DNA of 64,000 nt from Gloeocapsopsis dulcis (lineage in GTDB: Bacteria > Cyanobacteriota > Cyanobacteriia > Cyanobacteriales > Chroococcidiopsidaceae): the NCBI RefSeq assembly GCF_032163395.1, contig NZ_CP119968.1:2031501-2095500 (forward strand). Direction: 5' to 3'. The notes below the pieces were generated by a model that worked only from the letters and a program-made list of their open reading frames with translations, searched no databases and was not told the DNA's origin. The translations under genes were made by a program, and so were the position numbers. Positions 18,422 through 28,046 of this stretch are shown here, in pieces. Position 1 is the first letter of the stretch, and each line of letters begins with the position of its first letter.

Positions 18422-19447
18422 TCAAGAGCTTATCATTTGAAACGCTTTTTCGTATTCATCTGTCATCGATTGAACACTAAAATGGTTCACAACGTAATCT
18501 CGGCAAGTCTGTCGGTCAAGCTTAAGTGCTTCTGGAATTGCCTCAACCATCTTCTCAAGTGAACGGCAGACAAAACCAGTTTTGCCGTGAGCAATAACTT
18601 CTGGTACCGAGCCAAGTGCCATCCCAATGACTGGGGTACCTGTTGCCATAGATTCAATCATCACCAACCCAAAAGGTTCGCGCCAGGTGATGGGAAAGAG
18701 TGTTACTGTAGCTCCACTAAGCAACTGTACTTTCTGTTCGTGAGAAACCTCGCCTAAATACTGAATTTGCTCGCCATCGATTTCTGATTCGACCTGTTCG
18801 CGATAAAAGTCGCGGTCAACAGGATCAATCTTGCCAGCCATTTTCAATGGTAAGCCAGCTGCCCGTGCGATTTGAATAGCTTGTAGCGGTCCTTTTTCAG
18901 GGGAAAGCCTGCCGACAAAAGCAAGATATGCAGGTTGTGCAGGTTCAGGTTGAAACGGATAGACAGACGTATCAATACCGTTGTAAACCGTATGAATGTA
19001 GTTTAACCCCAACCGAGGTTCTCTTTGTGCCTCACTGATACTGATATATGGTTGCCAAGCAAAACGGCGGAACATTTTTTCGTTATCAGGGGTGAAGATC
19101 CCATGCGTCGTGTGTACTGTCGGCGTTTTGCTAAAACTTGTGTATGGCAGTGCTGCACAGCCAATATGTGAATGAATGATATCAAAATGATGGGCTGAGC
19201 TATATACTTCAGTCAGCATCAATTGCTCATAAATTCCAGGTTCTTTAATGCCAGGATCGAGCCGTAAAGCTTGTTCGTGCACTGACACTAAATTTGCTGT
19301 TGTAATCGAGTCACCAGAAGCAAACAAAGTTACTTCATGACCGCGGCGAACCAATTCATCTGTCAGTAAACTGACAATGAGTTCAATGCCACCATAGCGA
19401 AAAGGCGGAACACGCTCCCATAAAGGAGCAACTTGGGCAATTTTCAT
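18422..19447 (-). CDS. GT4 family glycosyltransferase
   Basis: A 341-residue GT-B glycosyltransferase of family 4. N-terminal MKIAQVAPLWERVPPFRYGG contains the usual glycine turn, FVGRLSPEKG opens the donor domain, and EPFGLVMIES gives the E-x7-E motif for the nucleotide sugar. Donor and acceptor are unknown. It is the first gene of the minus-strand sugar block, 180 nt ahead of the debranching-type gene, and I recall such GT4 genes with glucosidase neighbours in other cyanobacteria. Soluble, no signal peptide. Confidence 0.88.
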   Translation of the reverse strand: MKIAQVAPLWERVPPFRYGGIELIVSLLTDELVRRGHEVTLFASGDSITTANLVSVHEQALRLDPGIKEPGIYEQLMLTEVYSSAHHFDIIHSHIGCAALPYTSFSKTPTVHTTHGIFTPDNEKMFRRFAWQPYISISEAQREPRLGLNYIHTVYNGIDTSVYPFQPEPAQPAYLAFVGRLSPEKGPLQAIQIARAAGLPLKMAGKIDPVDRDFYREQVESEIDGEQIQYLGEVSHEQKVQLLSGATVTLFPITWREPFGLVMIESMATGTPVIGMALGSVPEVIAHGKTGFVCRSLEKMVEAIPEALKLDRQTCRDYVVNHFSVQSMTDEYEKAFQMISS

Positions 19448-19906
19448 TACAAGGTATGCACCAATAACAGGATCATTAACCGGACTGGCACTATACTTAA
19501 TGCCAGTATAATTTGTTTATACTTAACAAAGCATCACCGTCTCTATGCAGATATACCACTAGATGGATGTAGTCAGTATAAGTTTTTAAGTAACAATCTA
19601 AAGTTCCAGCATTGTAGCTTGGGTTGCCCTACTTTGAGCAGGGGGAAATTTCAAATCCATAGTTGATGTAAAGAAAATGCAACAAAAGCGATCGTTGGTC
19701 ATCACTAATTTCTCTAAGTAAATCGCAATGATTAACAACGCGATCGCACCAAGATCGGTAGGATAATTTGAGAGGAATGTCATTTTAGCTAAAAATGGTA
19801 ATGCCTCCGCTACAAAAACTTACAGTAGTGGAAATCAAGTTCCAGATAGCTATGATGGCGAAAGAGAGCGGTGGGAGATTCAGGTGCAGTGAGAGAGAAA
19901 GACCGC
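19448..19906. other. Intergenic region between divergent GT4 and kinase genes
   Basis: About 460 nt separating two divergent genes. Short open frames on both strands here show no family features. Three GCGATCG-type sites occur. The kinase start is set at the ATG at 19907 after the purine-rich GAGAGAGAAAGA; an in-frame GTG at 19871 is a weaker alternative. No defined promoter or operator can be named. Confidence 0.45.
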
Positions 19907-21952
19907 ATGAGCATCAAAACTTCAGTGCTGAGTGAGCTGCTGCAAGCTGTACCTCAACTGCGAACCCAAATTTATTTCAAATCTTCTTTAACGGCTCTGT
20001 CTCACGCCATGGAAGATCAAGTGTTGGCGACGGCTGCTGAGAACCCGTTACTAATTGCTAGCTTCCAAAGAGAAAGTTTTTATCGTCAAGAAGCAAATCG
20101 TTATCGGCGACTTGCCCGCCAAAGCAATCAGGTCTATGTTCTTGCAGCAGCAGAAACTGATTTTAGCAATGCCTCAGAAGACTATGAAACAATAGCTTTT
20201 GATCCGCAACAAGATGGTCTACGGTACGAATGGCATTTAGTCGTCATTGCGCGGCATTATACAACTTGTTTAGTGTGCCGCGAACGACAAAACCCAGCTC
20301 TAGAACTCTATTCAGCCGAGTTGCCAGTAAGTTTTGATATGGATCCAGCACGCCAATTTGAGGGAATTTGGACTTCAGATCGAGAAGTCAGTCACATTGC
20401 TGCGGATATATTATTACAACGAATTGCGGCATATAGACCTGAATTGCAGACTAAAATTAGCCAAGTACAGCGTTACTTTGGTCTTTTTCGTTTTTCTAGG
20501 AGTGCCGCTTCCTCAACCAAATCAACGCGCCAGGTTATCGCCAAGCAACAAAGTTTGTCTGAGCAGGTTGACTCCGATCCTTTTGTCCAGCGATTGGTGA
20601 CATATCTTCAAGCAAGTCAATACAAACTTCTCAAAGCCTACGGTTCAATCGCGTTGCAAGAGCGCAAAGAACGTTTAGTGAACTCAATTACTGCAGCAAT
20701 TCGCCGTGGGAGTGATACAGGTCAACCGCTACATCCTCAAGAAATTTTGAAGGTAGCAGTACAACAGTTAGGACAAGCAGTTTATGCAAGCCGATGTATT
20801 ATTTATCGGGCGCAATCAACAGATACTACAGCAACGATTAGTCATGATGTCAGTTCCTCCGTGCCTTTGCTCAGTGGGCAAACGGTACCTTTACAGCAAA
20901 ATCCTTTGTTCCAAACAGTTGTACAGCAGCAGGAGCAAGTTTATATCGCTGATACACAGACAAACGAACAAATCAGCAGCTCTCAAGCTTTAGCAGCGTT
21001 TGTTGAGCAAGCGGCTATTCATTCTTGGTTGATAGTCCCGATATTGTATCAAGGTAAATTGTTGGGAGTTATCGAGTTGCATCACTGTGGCGCGACTACT
21101 TATCAATGGCCAAAAGATGACGTAGCGTTGGTAGAAGCGATCGCAACTCAGGTTGGTGCTACCCTGATTCAAGCTGAAGCGTACACCAACTTGGAAGACT
21201 TAAATCAGCAGCTAGAAGCCTTAGATCGAACCCGTAGCAACTTAATTGCGATTACTGGTCATGAGTTACGTACACCACTATCTACTATTCAAGTTTGTTT
21301 AGAAAGTCTAGCAACTGAACCTGATATGCCGCTCGAACTGCAACAGGTTATGCTCAATACTGCCTTAGCAGACTCAGAGCGGATGCGGAAATTGATTCAA
21401 GATTTCCTGACATTATCAAATTTAGAAAGTGGAGGGATTCAGTGGCATTTAGAGTCTTTACCTTTAGAAGAGTGCATTAGCCTCGCAATTAGCCGCATCC
21501 GTACGCGGACGATCGCTGAAGATTTACCAGAAATTGTTATTCAAGTACCTGAAACATTACCATTGGTGCGAGTTGATGGCGATTGGCTTGTAGAAGTCAT
21601 AGCTAAACTACTCGACAATGCTTGTAAATTTACTCCAGCAAATGGTCAAATTACGATCGATGCCCATTGCCACGACCGTCAGATGGTTGAAGTTACTGTA
21701 GCTGATACAGGGCGTGGAATCGAACCTAAGCGCTTAGAAGTTGTTTTTGACCGCTTCTATCAAGAAGAGGGCGCACTACGTCGTACAGCGGGTGGTACGG
21801 GTCTAGGATTAGCAATTTGTCGTCAAATTGTAAACAATTGGGGTGGTCAAATTTGGGCAGAGTCTGCTGGGAAAAATCAAGGCAGTCAATTTCACTTTAC
21901 AGTTCCCATTAGTGAAAATCGTCAAGAGCAGTCGTTGGTGACTAGTGGCTAG
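19907..21952 (+). CDS. DICT-GAF sensor histidine kinase
   Basis: A 681-residue cytoplasmic histidine kinase. The first 210 residues fit a DICT sensory domain, a cyanobacterial light/redox-type sensor module. A GAF domain follows at about 265-430 (AVQQLGQAVYASRC to LVEAIATQVGATL). HisKA has the phospho-acceptor His in ITGHELRTPLSTIQ. The HATPase domain shows LLDNACKFTP (N box), VADTGRGIEP (G1) and GGTGLGLAIC (G2). No transmembrane segment is seen. No response regulator is adjacent, so its partner is unknown. Followed by repeats and psaD. Confidence 0.88.
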   Translation: MSIKTSVLSELLQAVPQLRTQIYFKSSLTALSHAMEDQVLATAAENPLLIASFQRESFYRQEANRYRRLARQSNQVYVLAAAETDFSNASEDYETIAFDPQQDGLRYEWHLVVIARHYTTCLVCRERQNPALELYSAELPVSFDMDPARQFEGIWTSDREVSHIAADILLQRIAAYRPELQTKISQVQRYFGLFRFSRSAASSTKSTRQVIAKQQSLSEQVDSDPFVQRLVTYLQASQYKLLKAYGSIALQERKERLVNSITAAIRRGSDTGQPLHPQEILKVAVQQLGQAVYASRCIIYRAQSTDTTATISHDVSSSVPLLSGQTVPLQQNPLFQTVVQQQEQVYIADTQTNEQISSSQALAAFVEQAAIHSWLIVPILYQGKLLGVIELHHCGATTYQWPKDDVALVEAIATQVGATLIQAEAYTNLEDLNQQLEALDRTRSNLIAITGHELRTPLSTIQVCLESLATEPDMPLELQQVMLNTALADSERMRKLIQDFLTLSNLESGGIQWHLESLPLEECISLAISRIRTRTIAEDLPEIVIQVPETLPLVRVDGDWLVEVIAKLLDNACKFTPANGQITIDAHCHDRQMVEVTVADTGRGIEPKRLEVVFDRFYQEEGALRRTAGGTGLGLAICRQIVNNWGGQIWAESAGKNQGSQFHFTVPISENRQEQSLVTSG

Positions 21953-22090
21953 TGATTAGTTTTGAGTTTTGAGTTTTGAGTTGAAGAAGTAGGAGTTTTG
22001 AGTTTTGAATATCGATAAAGCTGGGAAAAGTTTTGAATTTTGAGTTTTCTTAACTCATAACTCAACACTCATAACTCATAACTCTCCAAG
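21953..22090. repeat. GAGTTTTGA short-repeat tract with inverted arms
   Basis: Directly after the kinase stop, repeated GAGTTTTGA units (about 21958-22050) are followed by complementary ACTCATAACTCAACACTC units (about 22051-22084). The two arms could pair in a transcript. It is the same dispersed family as at 43-70 and at about 7.05, 29.1 and 33.3 kb. It lies between the kinase and psaD. Confidence 0.7.
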
Positions 22091-22176
22091 CTCAACTGTA
22101 ACAGTTCCTAACATAGTAGTGAGATAAGGGCGATCGCGGTGTTACGATGCCCTAAAAACCTCAAGGAAGTTAACTT

Positions 22177-22683
22177 ATGGCAGAAGAACTTTCGGGTCAA
22201 ACACCAATTTTCGGTGGCAGCACCGGCGGATTATTAACAAAAGCATATCGAGAAGAAAAGTACGTCATTACTTGGACTAGTCCTAAACAGCAAGTATTTG
22301 AGATGCCTACTGGTGGTAGTGCCATCATGCAGCAAGGTCCAAACAAGCTGGAACTTGCCCGTAAGGAGTATTGCATTGCTTTAGGAGGTCAACAGTTACG
22401 CACAAAATTCAGGATCACGGACTATAAAATTTACCGTGTTTATCCGAATGGTGAAGTTCAGTACCTCCACCCAAGTGATGGTGTCTTCCCTGAAAAAGTC
22501 AATGAAGGGCGTCAGAAAGTCAATTACGTTGACCGTAACCTTGGGAGAAATCCCGATCCTGCTAAGTTGAAGTTTAGCGGAATGAACACTTACGATGCAC
22601 CAAGTCCAAGTTCCAGTGAAGCTGGAAAAGGCTCTCAAGATACAAAGTCTGGCTCACTGCCTCGACAAGGTATTGAGATGTAA
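22177..22683 (+). CDS. psaD: Photosystem I subunit II with a C-terminal extension
   Basis: Stromal (cytoplasmic-side) photosystem I subunit that docks ferredoxin and stabilises Psa[69 protein letters not shown] and [12 protein letters not shown] are all diagnostic. At 168 residues it is about 27 longer than the usual 138-142: after FSGMNTYDA it continues with a Ser/Gly/Lys-rich tail to its end. It starts at ATG 22177 after AAGGAAG. A single-gene unit is likely, ended by the hairpin at 22861-22908. Confidence 0.97.
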   Translation: MAEELSGQTPIFGGSTGGLLTKAYREEKYVITWTSPKQQVFEMPTGGSAIMQQGPNKLELARKEYCIALGGQQLRTKFRITDYKIYRVYPNGEVQYLHPSDGVFPEKVNEGRQKVNYVDRNLGRNPDPAKLKFSGMNTYDAPSPSSSEAGKGSQDTKSGSLPRQGIEM

Positions 22684-22860
22684 GGTGTCCTTGACTAAGC
22701 CTCTATAGGACAGGAACAGGATTAAGGTCAACAAGTACGTGCATGGAAACGGCTAAGCGCAACTGAAGCAATGCGTCGATTGCGTCAAATTTTCTAGTTT
22801 AATTAGGAAAATTCTCCGATTCCTAACCCCTGATCCCTGACTTCTCAATTTATGAGTAGG

Positions 22861-22908
22861 AGCCAGAAGTTAGAGTAGCTAAAAGCCCAACTCTGCCTTC
22901 TGGCTTTT
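22861..22908 (+). terminator. Rho-independent-like hairpin between psaD and trpE
   Basis: AGCCAGAAG at 22861-22869 pairs perfectly with CTTCTGGCT at 22897-22905. An inner AGAGT/ACTCT can extend the stem, and TTTT follows at 22905-22908. It lies 178 nt after psaD and 56 nt before trpE, so it can end the psaD transcript. A trp attenuator is less likely, because no Trp-rich leader peptide is seen. Confidence 0.6.
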
Positions 22909-22963
22909 ATGCTTGCAAAATTTAACGACAGATAGCTCAATTCGTGGCTGATAACTCATCATT

Positions 22964-24481
22964 ATGGTTTTTCCCGATTTTTCCCAGTTTTCAGCCTTAG
23001 CTGAGCAGGGCAATTTTGTGCCAGTGTATCAAGAATGGGTTGCTGATTTGGATACACCTGTTTCTGCATGGTACAAAGTTTGTTGGAATCAGCCGTATAG
23101 CTTTTTATTAGAATCGGTAGAAGGTGGAGAGAATATTGGACGTTATAGCTTTGTCGGATGCGATCCTTTATGGATTTTAGAAGCAAGAGGAAATCGCACA
23201 ACACAGCGCCATCGAGATGGTTCGGAGATTGTCTTTGAGGGCGATCCCTTCACAGCTTTAGCCGAGTGTTTAGCGCCTTGTCATCCCGTTAAGTTACCTC
23301 AACTTCCACCAGGAATTGGCGGATTGTTTGGTTTTTGGGGTTATGAATTAATTCGTTGGATTGAACCGCGAGTTCCAGTCCATGAAGCAAGTGAAATAGA
23401 CTTACCTGATGGGTTGTGGATGCAGGTCGATCATCTTCTGATTTTCGATCAAGTCAAACGAAAAATCTGGGCGGTTGCTTATGCTGATTTACGCGAGGCG
23501 CAAGGCGATCTTCAGCAAGCGTATCAAAAAGCTGAAAGCCGTGTTGCTCAAATGGTCAGCAAATTACAGCTTTCTTTATCGCCCCAAAACACAGTTTTAG
23601 AATGGACTCCGCCAAATACTAGTAATAGCCCTAAGCTAGATTACACCAGCAACACCTCGCGCAGCGCCTATTGTGCTAATGTCCAAAAAGCAAAAGAATA
23701 TATTCATGCTGGAGATATCTTTCAAGTTGTCCTCTCACAGCGACTATCTACCAAATACTCAGGCGATCCGTTTTCGCTGTATCGTTCTCTGCGCTTGATT
23801 AATCCTTCGCCATACATGGCTTACTTTCACTTTCATGATTGGCAGATTATTGGTTCTAGTCCAGAAGTGATGGTTAAGGCAGAACGCGATGATAGTGGTA
23901 GCCTCATAGCAACAGTACGACCGATCGCCGGAACGCGCCCCCGTGGTAAGACACCGCAAGAAGATGCTGCTTTGGCTGAAGATTTATTGCAAGATCCTAA
24001 AGAAGTTGCAGAACACGTGATGCTTGTTGATTTAGGACGCAACGATCTCGGACGTGTTTGTCAAAGCGGTACGGTGAAAGTTGATGAATTAATGGTAATT
24101 GAGCGTTATTCTCACGTTATGCATATCGTCAGTAATGTTGTAGGAAAACTTGCTTCTGGACAAAGCGCTTGGAATCTACTCAAAGCTTGCTTTCCGGCTG
24201 GGACAGTCAGTGGCGCACCAAAGATTCGCGCGATGGAAATTATTTATGAACTGGAAAAATGCCGTCGCGGTCCTTATTCTGGTGCATATGGTTATTACGA
24301 TTTTGAAGGACAACTCAACAGCGCGATCGCAATTCGGACAATGATTGTCCGCAACCAGACGGTGAGTGTTCAAGCTGGGGCCGGTTTAGTTGCTGATTCT
24401 GACCCCAATCGCGAGTACGAAGAAACCTTGAACAAAGCGAGGGGTCTTTTAGAAGCAATTCGCTGTTTGCGCCCAAGTTAG
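22964..24481 (+). CDS. trpE: Anthranilate synthase component I
   Basis: First committed enzyme of tryptophan synthesis, converting chorismate to anthranilate with the TrpG amidotransferase. The 505-residue protein shows the tryptophan feedback site LLES (48-51), then the chorismate-binding domain with [67 protein letters not shown] and [19 protein letters not shown]. The intact LLES motif argues for TrpE rather than PabB. trpG is not in this window. Isolated on the plus strand, 155 nt ahead of the PhzF-like gene. Confidence 0.93.
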   Translation: MVFPDFSQFSALAEQGNFVPVYQEWVADLDTPVSAWYKVCWNQPYSFLLESVEGGENIGRYSFVGCDPLWILEARGNRTTQRHRDGSEIVFEGDPFTALAECLAPCHPVKLPQLPPGIGGLFGFWGYELIRWIEPRVPVHEASEIDLPDGLWMQVDHLLIFDQVKRKIWAVAYADLREAQGDLQQAYQKAESRVAQMVSKLQLSLSPQNTVLEWTPPNTSNSPKLDYTSNTSRSAYCANVQKAKEYIHAGDIFQVVLSQRLSTKYSGDPFSLYRSLRLINPSPYMAYFHFHDWQIIGSSPEVMVKAERDDSGSLIATVRPIAGTRPRGKTPQEDAALAEDLLQDPKEVAEHVMLVDLGRNDLGRVCQSGTVKVDELMVIERYSHVMHIVSNVVGKLASGQSAWNLLKACFPAGTVSGAPKIRAMEIIYELEKCRRGPYSGAYGYYDFEGQLNSAIAIRTMIVRNQTVSVQAGAGLVADSDPNREYEETLNKARGLLEAIRCLRPS

Positions 24482-24636
24482 AATATTTGGGAGATATATA
24501 GGGCAGGCTAATTTAGAAGTTATTTGCAAGGAAGGTTCACAAGCGATCGTGACACTCCAGAGGCAAATAATTGCGGCTATAGCAGAGGTCAAAGGTTAGA
24601 GGATGCGAATCGCGCACTACGGTTCAGGACAAAACA

Positions 24637-25515
24637 ATGAAATTTTACATTGTAGATGTATTTACACAAGAAAAATATGCAGGCAATCAACTAGCAGTTG
24701 TTATTGAAACAGGTTTGCTTTCAACTCAACAAATGCAGAAAATTGCTAAGGAGATGAACTATTCAGAGACAACCTTTATCACGTCAACAAATGTCCGAGA
24801 AGGAGGTTACGATGTACGGATTTTTACACCAGAACAAGAATTGCCTTTTGCTGGACATCCTACTCTAGGTACAGCTTACATACTGCAAAAAGAAATTATA
24901 AAAAACACAGTTAATAAGATTGTCTTAAATTTACAAGTTGGGCAAATACCTGTAACCCTCTATTACTTAAATGAGAGTGTAGAAGAATTATGGATGCAAC
25001 AAAAGCCACCAAGCTTTCATCAAACTTTTGCAGCAGATGTACTTGCTCAAGTTCTTAGTTTAGATTTAATAGAGATTGATTCTAAATACCCAATTCAAGA
25101 AGTTTCTACAGGAATACCATTTATCATTGTTCCTTTAAAAACACATGCAAGTTTGCAGCGCATTAAGATTAACAGAGATAAATACTTTGAATTAGTCAGG
25201 AATACTCAAGCAAAAGCAATTCTTGTCTTTTGTCCAGAAACCAATAAATCTGAAAATGACTTGGCTGTTAGGGTGTTTGCTGATGCTGTCGGAGTCCCAG
25301 AAGATCCAGCGACAGGAAGTGCAAATGGTTGTTTAGCAGGATATTTAGTGAAATATTCTTATTTTGGTACTGATTCAATTGATTTACGAGTTGAACAAGG
25401 GTATGAAATAGGTAGACCTTCGCTGTTATTACTAAAAGCGCAACAAACTGATACAGAAATAGAAGTATTTGTTGGTGGTAATGTCGTTATGGTTGCTAGT
25501 GGTGAGTTTGTTTGA
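24637..25515 (+). CDS. PhzF family isomerase/epimerase-like protein
   Basis: A 292-residue PhzF-fold protein. MKFYIVDVFTQEKYAGNQLAVV, the catalytic Glu E44 in NYSETTF, ELPFAGHPTLGTAY and EDPATGSANGCLAGYL are typical. PhzF itself isomerises a chorismate-derived intermediate in phenazine synthesis, but most homologues have unknown substrates and no phz genes are visible. It is 6 nt from the following peptidase gene, so the two are co-transcribed. Codon use looks AT-richer than the neighbours. Exact function unknown. Confidence 0.85.
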   Translation: MKFYIVDVFTQEKYAGNQLAVVIETGLLSTQQMQKIAKEMNYSETTFITSTNVREGGYDVRIFTPEQELPFAGHPTLGTAYILQKEIIKNTVNKIVLNLQVGQIPVTLYYLNESVEELWMQQKPPSFHQTFAADVLAQVLSLDLIEIDSKYPIQEVSTGIPFIIVPLKTHASLQRIKINRDKYFELVRNTQAKAILVFCPETNKSENDLAVRVFADAVGVPEDPATGSANGCLAGYLVKYSYFGTDSIDLRVEQGYEIGRPSLLLLKAQQTDTEIEVFVGGNVVMVASGEFV

Positions 25516-25521
25516 TCGCCA

Positions 25522-26385
25522 ATGAATTCAGTATTACTTGATTTAAAAGAACGTTTACATTCTCATTTACAAGAGATAATACGCGATCGCGATCCTTACC
25601 TAGCAACAGCAGGGCATTTTTTTGTTCAAAAATACATCTATCAACAGTTAGAAAAATATGGAATTGTCGAAAGTTTTGAATTTACAGTTAGAGGGAAAAC
25701 GCATCAAAACTTTATTTTGAATTTGCCTGGTAGACATGGCGATCGCGCTCCTATTTTAATTGGTGCGCACTATGATACTGTGCCAGGAACACCAGGTGCA
25801 GACGATAATGCTACAGGTGTTGCAGTTTTATTAGAATTAGCCCAGATCTTTGCTAGCGAACCTGCTAAATATCCCCTGCGCTTGGTTGCATTTGATTTAG
25901 AAGAGTACGGCTTAGTTGGTAGTTCAGGCGCTTCAGAGTACGCAGCCCATTTACGTCAACACAACCAACCACTACGTTTGATGATTGCATTAGAGATGTT
26001 AGGTTACTGCGATCATACTCCAGGTTCACAACAATATCCTCTGCCAGTATTAGCACGCTTGTATCCCAACTGTGGTAATTTCATTGGCTTGATTGGCAAT
26101 TTACCTACAATTCCTGACTTAATTCGCCTGAGTCGTAGCATAGATAAAGCAGGGGTATCTAGCAAGTGGCTACCTATATTTAATCGAGGTCTAATCGTTC
26201 CTCAAACTCGGTTAAGCGATCATGCTCACTTTTGGGATCGGGGTTATCCAGCCATGATGATTACAGATACAGCAATGTTACGAAATCCTCATTACCACAA
26301 AGCTAGCGATACAATCGAAACTCTCAACCTAGATTTTCTTACAGGTGTTTGTTATGGATTAGTGCAAGGATTACGATGTTTATGA
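25522..26385 (+). CDS. M28 family metallopeptidase
   Basis: A 287-residue zinc aminopeptidase-like protein of family M28. Metal-site segments in order: GAHYDTVPG (H83), GADDNATG (D94 region), FDLEEYGLVGS (E127/E128), IALEMLGYCD and NPHYHKASDT near the C-terminus. No signal peptide or transmembrane segment is seen, so it should act in the cytoplasm or be exported by other means. It follows the PhzF-like gene after 6 nt and likely shares its promoter. Substrate unknown. Confidence 0.85.
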   Translation: MNSVLLDLKERLHSHLQEIIRDRDPYLATAGHFFVQKYIYQQLEKYGIVESFEFTVRGKTHQNFILNLPGRHGDRAPILIGAHYDTVPGTPGADDNATGVAVLLELAQIFASEPAKYPLRLVAFDLEEYGLVGSSGASEYAAHLRQHNQPLRLMIALEMLGYCDHTPGSQQYPLPVLARLYPNCGNFIGLIGNLPTIPDLIRLSRSIDKAGVSSKWLPIFNRGLIVPQTRLSDHAHFWDRGYPAMMITDTAMLRNPHYHKASDTIETLNLDFLTGVCYGLVQGLRCL

Positions 26386-27019
26386 TGCTGATATGACGGC
26401 AAAGCTGAGCGGCAGTAGGTAGACTCGAATCCGGCACAAGATTCCTCGATTGTCTGCTCCACTATCGTGTTGGGCTGCCGTGGACTACAACCACTAATGC
26501 TCTTGCTTCGTATCAATTGATAAGTCATAATCGGAATGATTACGAACTGCTGATAGTTTCTAGATATGCTGGTCGTGTGAAACAATCATTCTCTGAAACC
26601 AAAAAACGTTCTGTAAGTAATGCTTTGGAGATTGACTTTACTAGACAAGGTGAGGTTTTGCAGATTTTTCCCTCTGGTTCACTCCTTTCAAGTCAGCAGG
26701 GACAATGGCTCGTCCCGCTTTTTACAACTCCAGCTGATCCACAAGCTGATGCTATGGCTCTCTAACATATACTCTTCAAGCGGCTGCCTCAGCGTTAATT
26801 TGAAACAGCCCAAGAATTAAGTTGATTGAATTGAGAAGTATATTTCAAGTTTATTCAGGAACGAGGGTAGACTATCTATTAATTTCTTCAAAAAAATTAG
26901 TCTAGCCTACCACTCTTTTAATAGGATTTCTTAACAGCAGAACTGGAGTGTGGCTCTAGAATAAGCTTTTTCTAGCAGCCTCCTAGTATAGATATACAGA
27001 GCCACAACACAAACTACAG
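26386..27019. other. 634-nt gap without a confident gene
   Basis: No convincing gene. A TTG-initiated 82-codon frame at 26517-26765 has no recognisable family features. A T-loop-like phrase near 26415-26427 lacks matching tRNA stems. At 26949-27006 a 9-bp perfect inverted repeat (TGTGGCTCT/AGAGCCACA) encloses a second one (CTAGAA/TTCTAG, 26956-26961 and 26970-26975). This structure lies just beyond the 3' end of the repeat-protein gene and could act in termination. Confidence 0.5.
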
Positions 27020-27685
27020 TTATTGGTTACAAGCTTGCTGAGCTTGAATTATCTCTCTACTCGCTCCACCACTAGGGCTGGCAACAGGAATAGGCTCACA
27101 AGCTAAATTACCAGAAGTACTTGGGTTAGTAACAGCTGAATCTTCTGGTGTGGGAGTTGTTACTGAATCATCAGAGTCCGGAGTTGTCACACCTTCAGGA
27201 GTAGTTGCGCCATCTGGTGTAGGAGCACCATCTGCTTCTGGGGTAGTCCCTGTATCAGGAGTAGTAGAACCATCTGGGGTAGGAGTTGTGATTGACTCAT
27301 CAGAACCTGGAGTTGTCACACCTTCAGGAGTAGTAGAACCATCTGCTTCTGGGGTAGTCCCTGTGTCAGGAGTAGTAGAACCATCTGGGGTAGGAGTTGT
27401 GATTGACTCATCAGAACCTGGAGTTGTCACACCTTCAGGAGTAGTTGCACCATCTGGGGTAGGAGTTGTGATTGACTCATCAGAACCTGGAGTTGTCACA
27501 CCTTCAGGAGTTGGGCTGGCACCAGTACCAGGAGGAGTCGTAGAAGCATCTGGTGCAGGAATTGTGGTAGGTGTTTCTTCCAATTGAGCCTGCAACATCA
27601 GTTCTCTTGGTCTTGCTTGGGCAGTAACACTGCTTGTGATTAAAAAAGCAAGGACAGAACTACCAGTTAAAAGTTGCTTGAGCAT
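27020..27685 (-). CDS. Secreted Thr/Pro/Gly repeat protein
   Basis: A 221-residue protein with a Sec-type signal peptide (about 1-24, hydrophobic SSVLAFLITSSVTAQA). A low-complexity middle part (about 36-180) is built from repeats beginning EGVTTPGSDESITTPTPDG. Two unit lengths occur, 23 and 37 residues, the longer containing a 14-residue DTGTTPEADG-type insert. At the DNA level the copies begin at 27282, 27393 and 27462 (minus-strand gene, plus coordinates) and are nearly identical, so they expanded recently. The C-terminal end has two cysteines (ACEP and QACNQ). No catalytic domain is present. Likely periplasmic or cell-wall; function unknown. Confidence 0.75.
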   Translation of the reverse strand: MLKQLLTGSSVLAFLITSSVTAQARPRELMLQAQLEETPTTIPAPDASTTPPGTGASPTPEGVTTPGSDESITTPTPDGATTPEGVTTPGSDESITTPTPDGSTTPDTGTTPEADGSTTPEGVTTPGSDESITTPTPDGSTTPDTGTTPEADGAPTPDGATTPEGVTTPDSDDSVTTPTPEDSAVTNPSTSGNLACEPIPVASPSGGASREIIQAQQACNQ

Positions 27686-28046
27686 ATTGATTATCTCTCT
27701 ATCTCTCTTGTAAGTTGCCTACTTTGTCAGAAGTTAGAAATGACTGCTTGGTATGACACCTCTGAGTTGAGTTAATTCCTAGTACCTTAATGCAATTTCC
27801 TAATTCTGCCTACCGAAGATTTTTTACTCAGTTTCAAGTAGCAGTAGACACTAAGAGTAGGTTAGTTATTGCATAAATTTCCTTGTTGACTAGGATTTAT
27901 TGAGTACCCTACTTGTGTTTTTTTGTATCAAATAATGCAATTTTTCGCAAAAGCTGTTAGAGAAAGATTAGAAAAACAAATAGCTTGGAGGTACTTAATA
28001 ATAAAAATTTTCTGAGGTTAGTTAAGTCTATAATGGTTAAAAAAAT
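27686..28046. other. Intergenic region with tRNA promoter
   Basis: An AT-rich 361-nt gap between the divergent repeat-protein gene and the tRNA-Arg gene. The only clear signal is the TATAAT box at 28029-28034. No gene is seen. Confidence 0.5.
28029..28034 (+). promoter_or_regulatory. Perfect -10 box upstream of tRNA-Arg
   Basis: TATAAT ends 12 nt before the tRNA 5' end at 28047, placing a start site at about 28041. No good -35 hexamer is seen at 16-18 nt spacing. Confidence 0.6.

Noticed and set aside
26386-26470. tRNA-like phrase CTCGAATCC
   Set aside because: No acceptor, D or T stem closes around it on either strand.
26517-26765. TTG-initiated 82-codon frame
   Set aside because: No family features, weak start, in an otherwise empty gap.
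27160-27500. CRISPR-like periodic repeats
   Set aside because: Repeats are coding, contiguous, of unequal length and without unique spacers.
27150-27587. 145-codon open frame antisense to the repeat protein
   Set aside because: Follows from the repeat composition; the minus frame has the signal peptide and coherent repeats.
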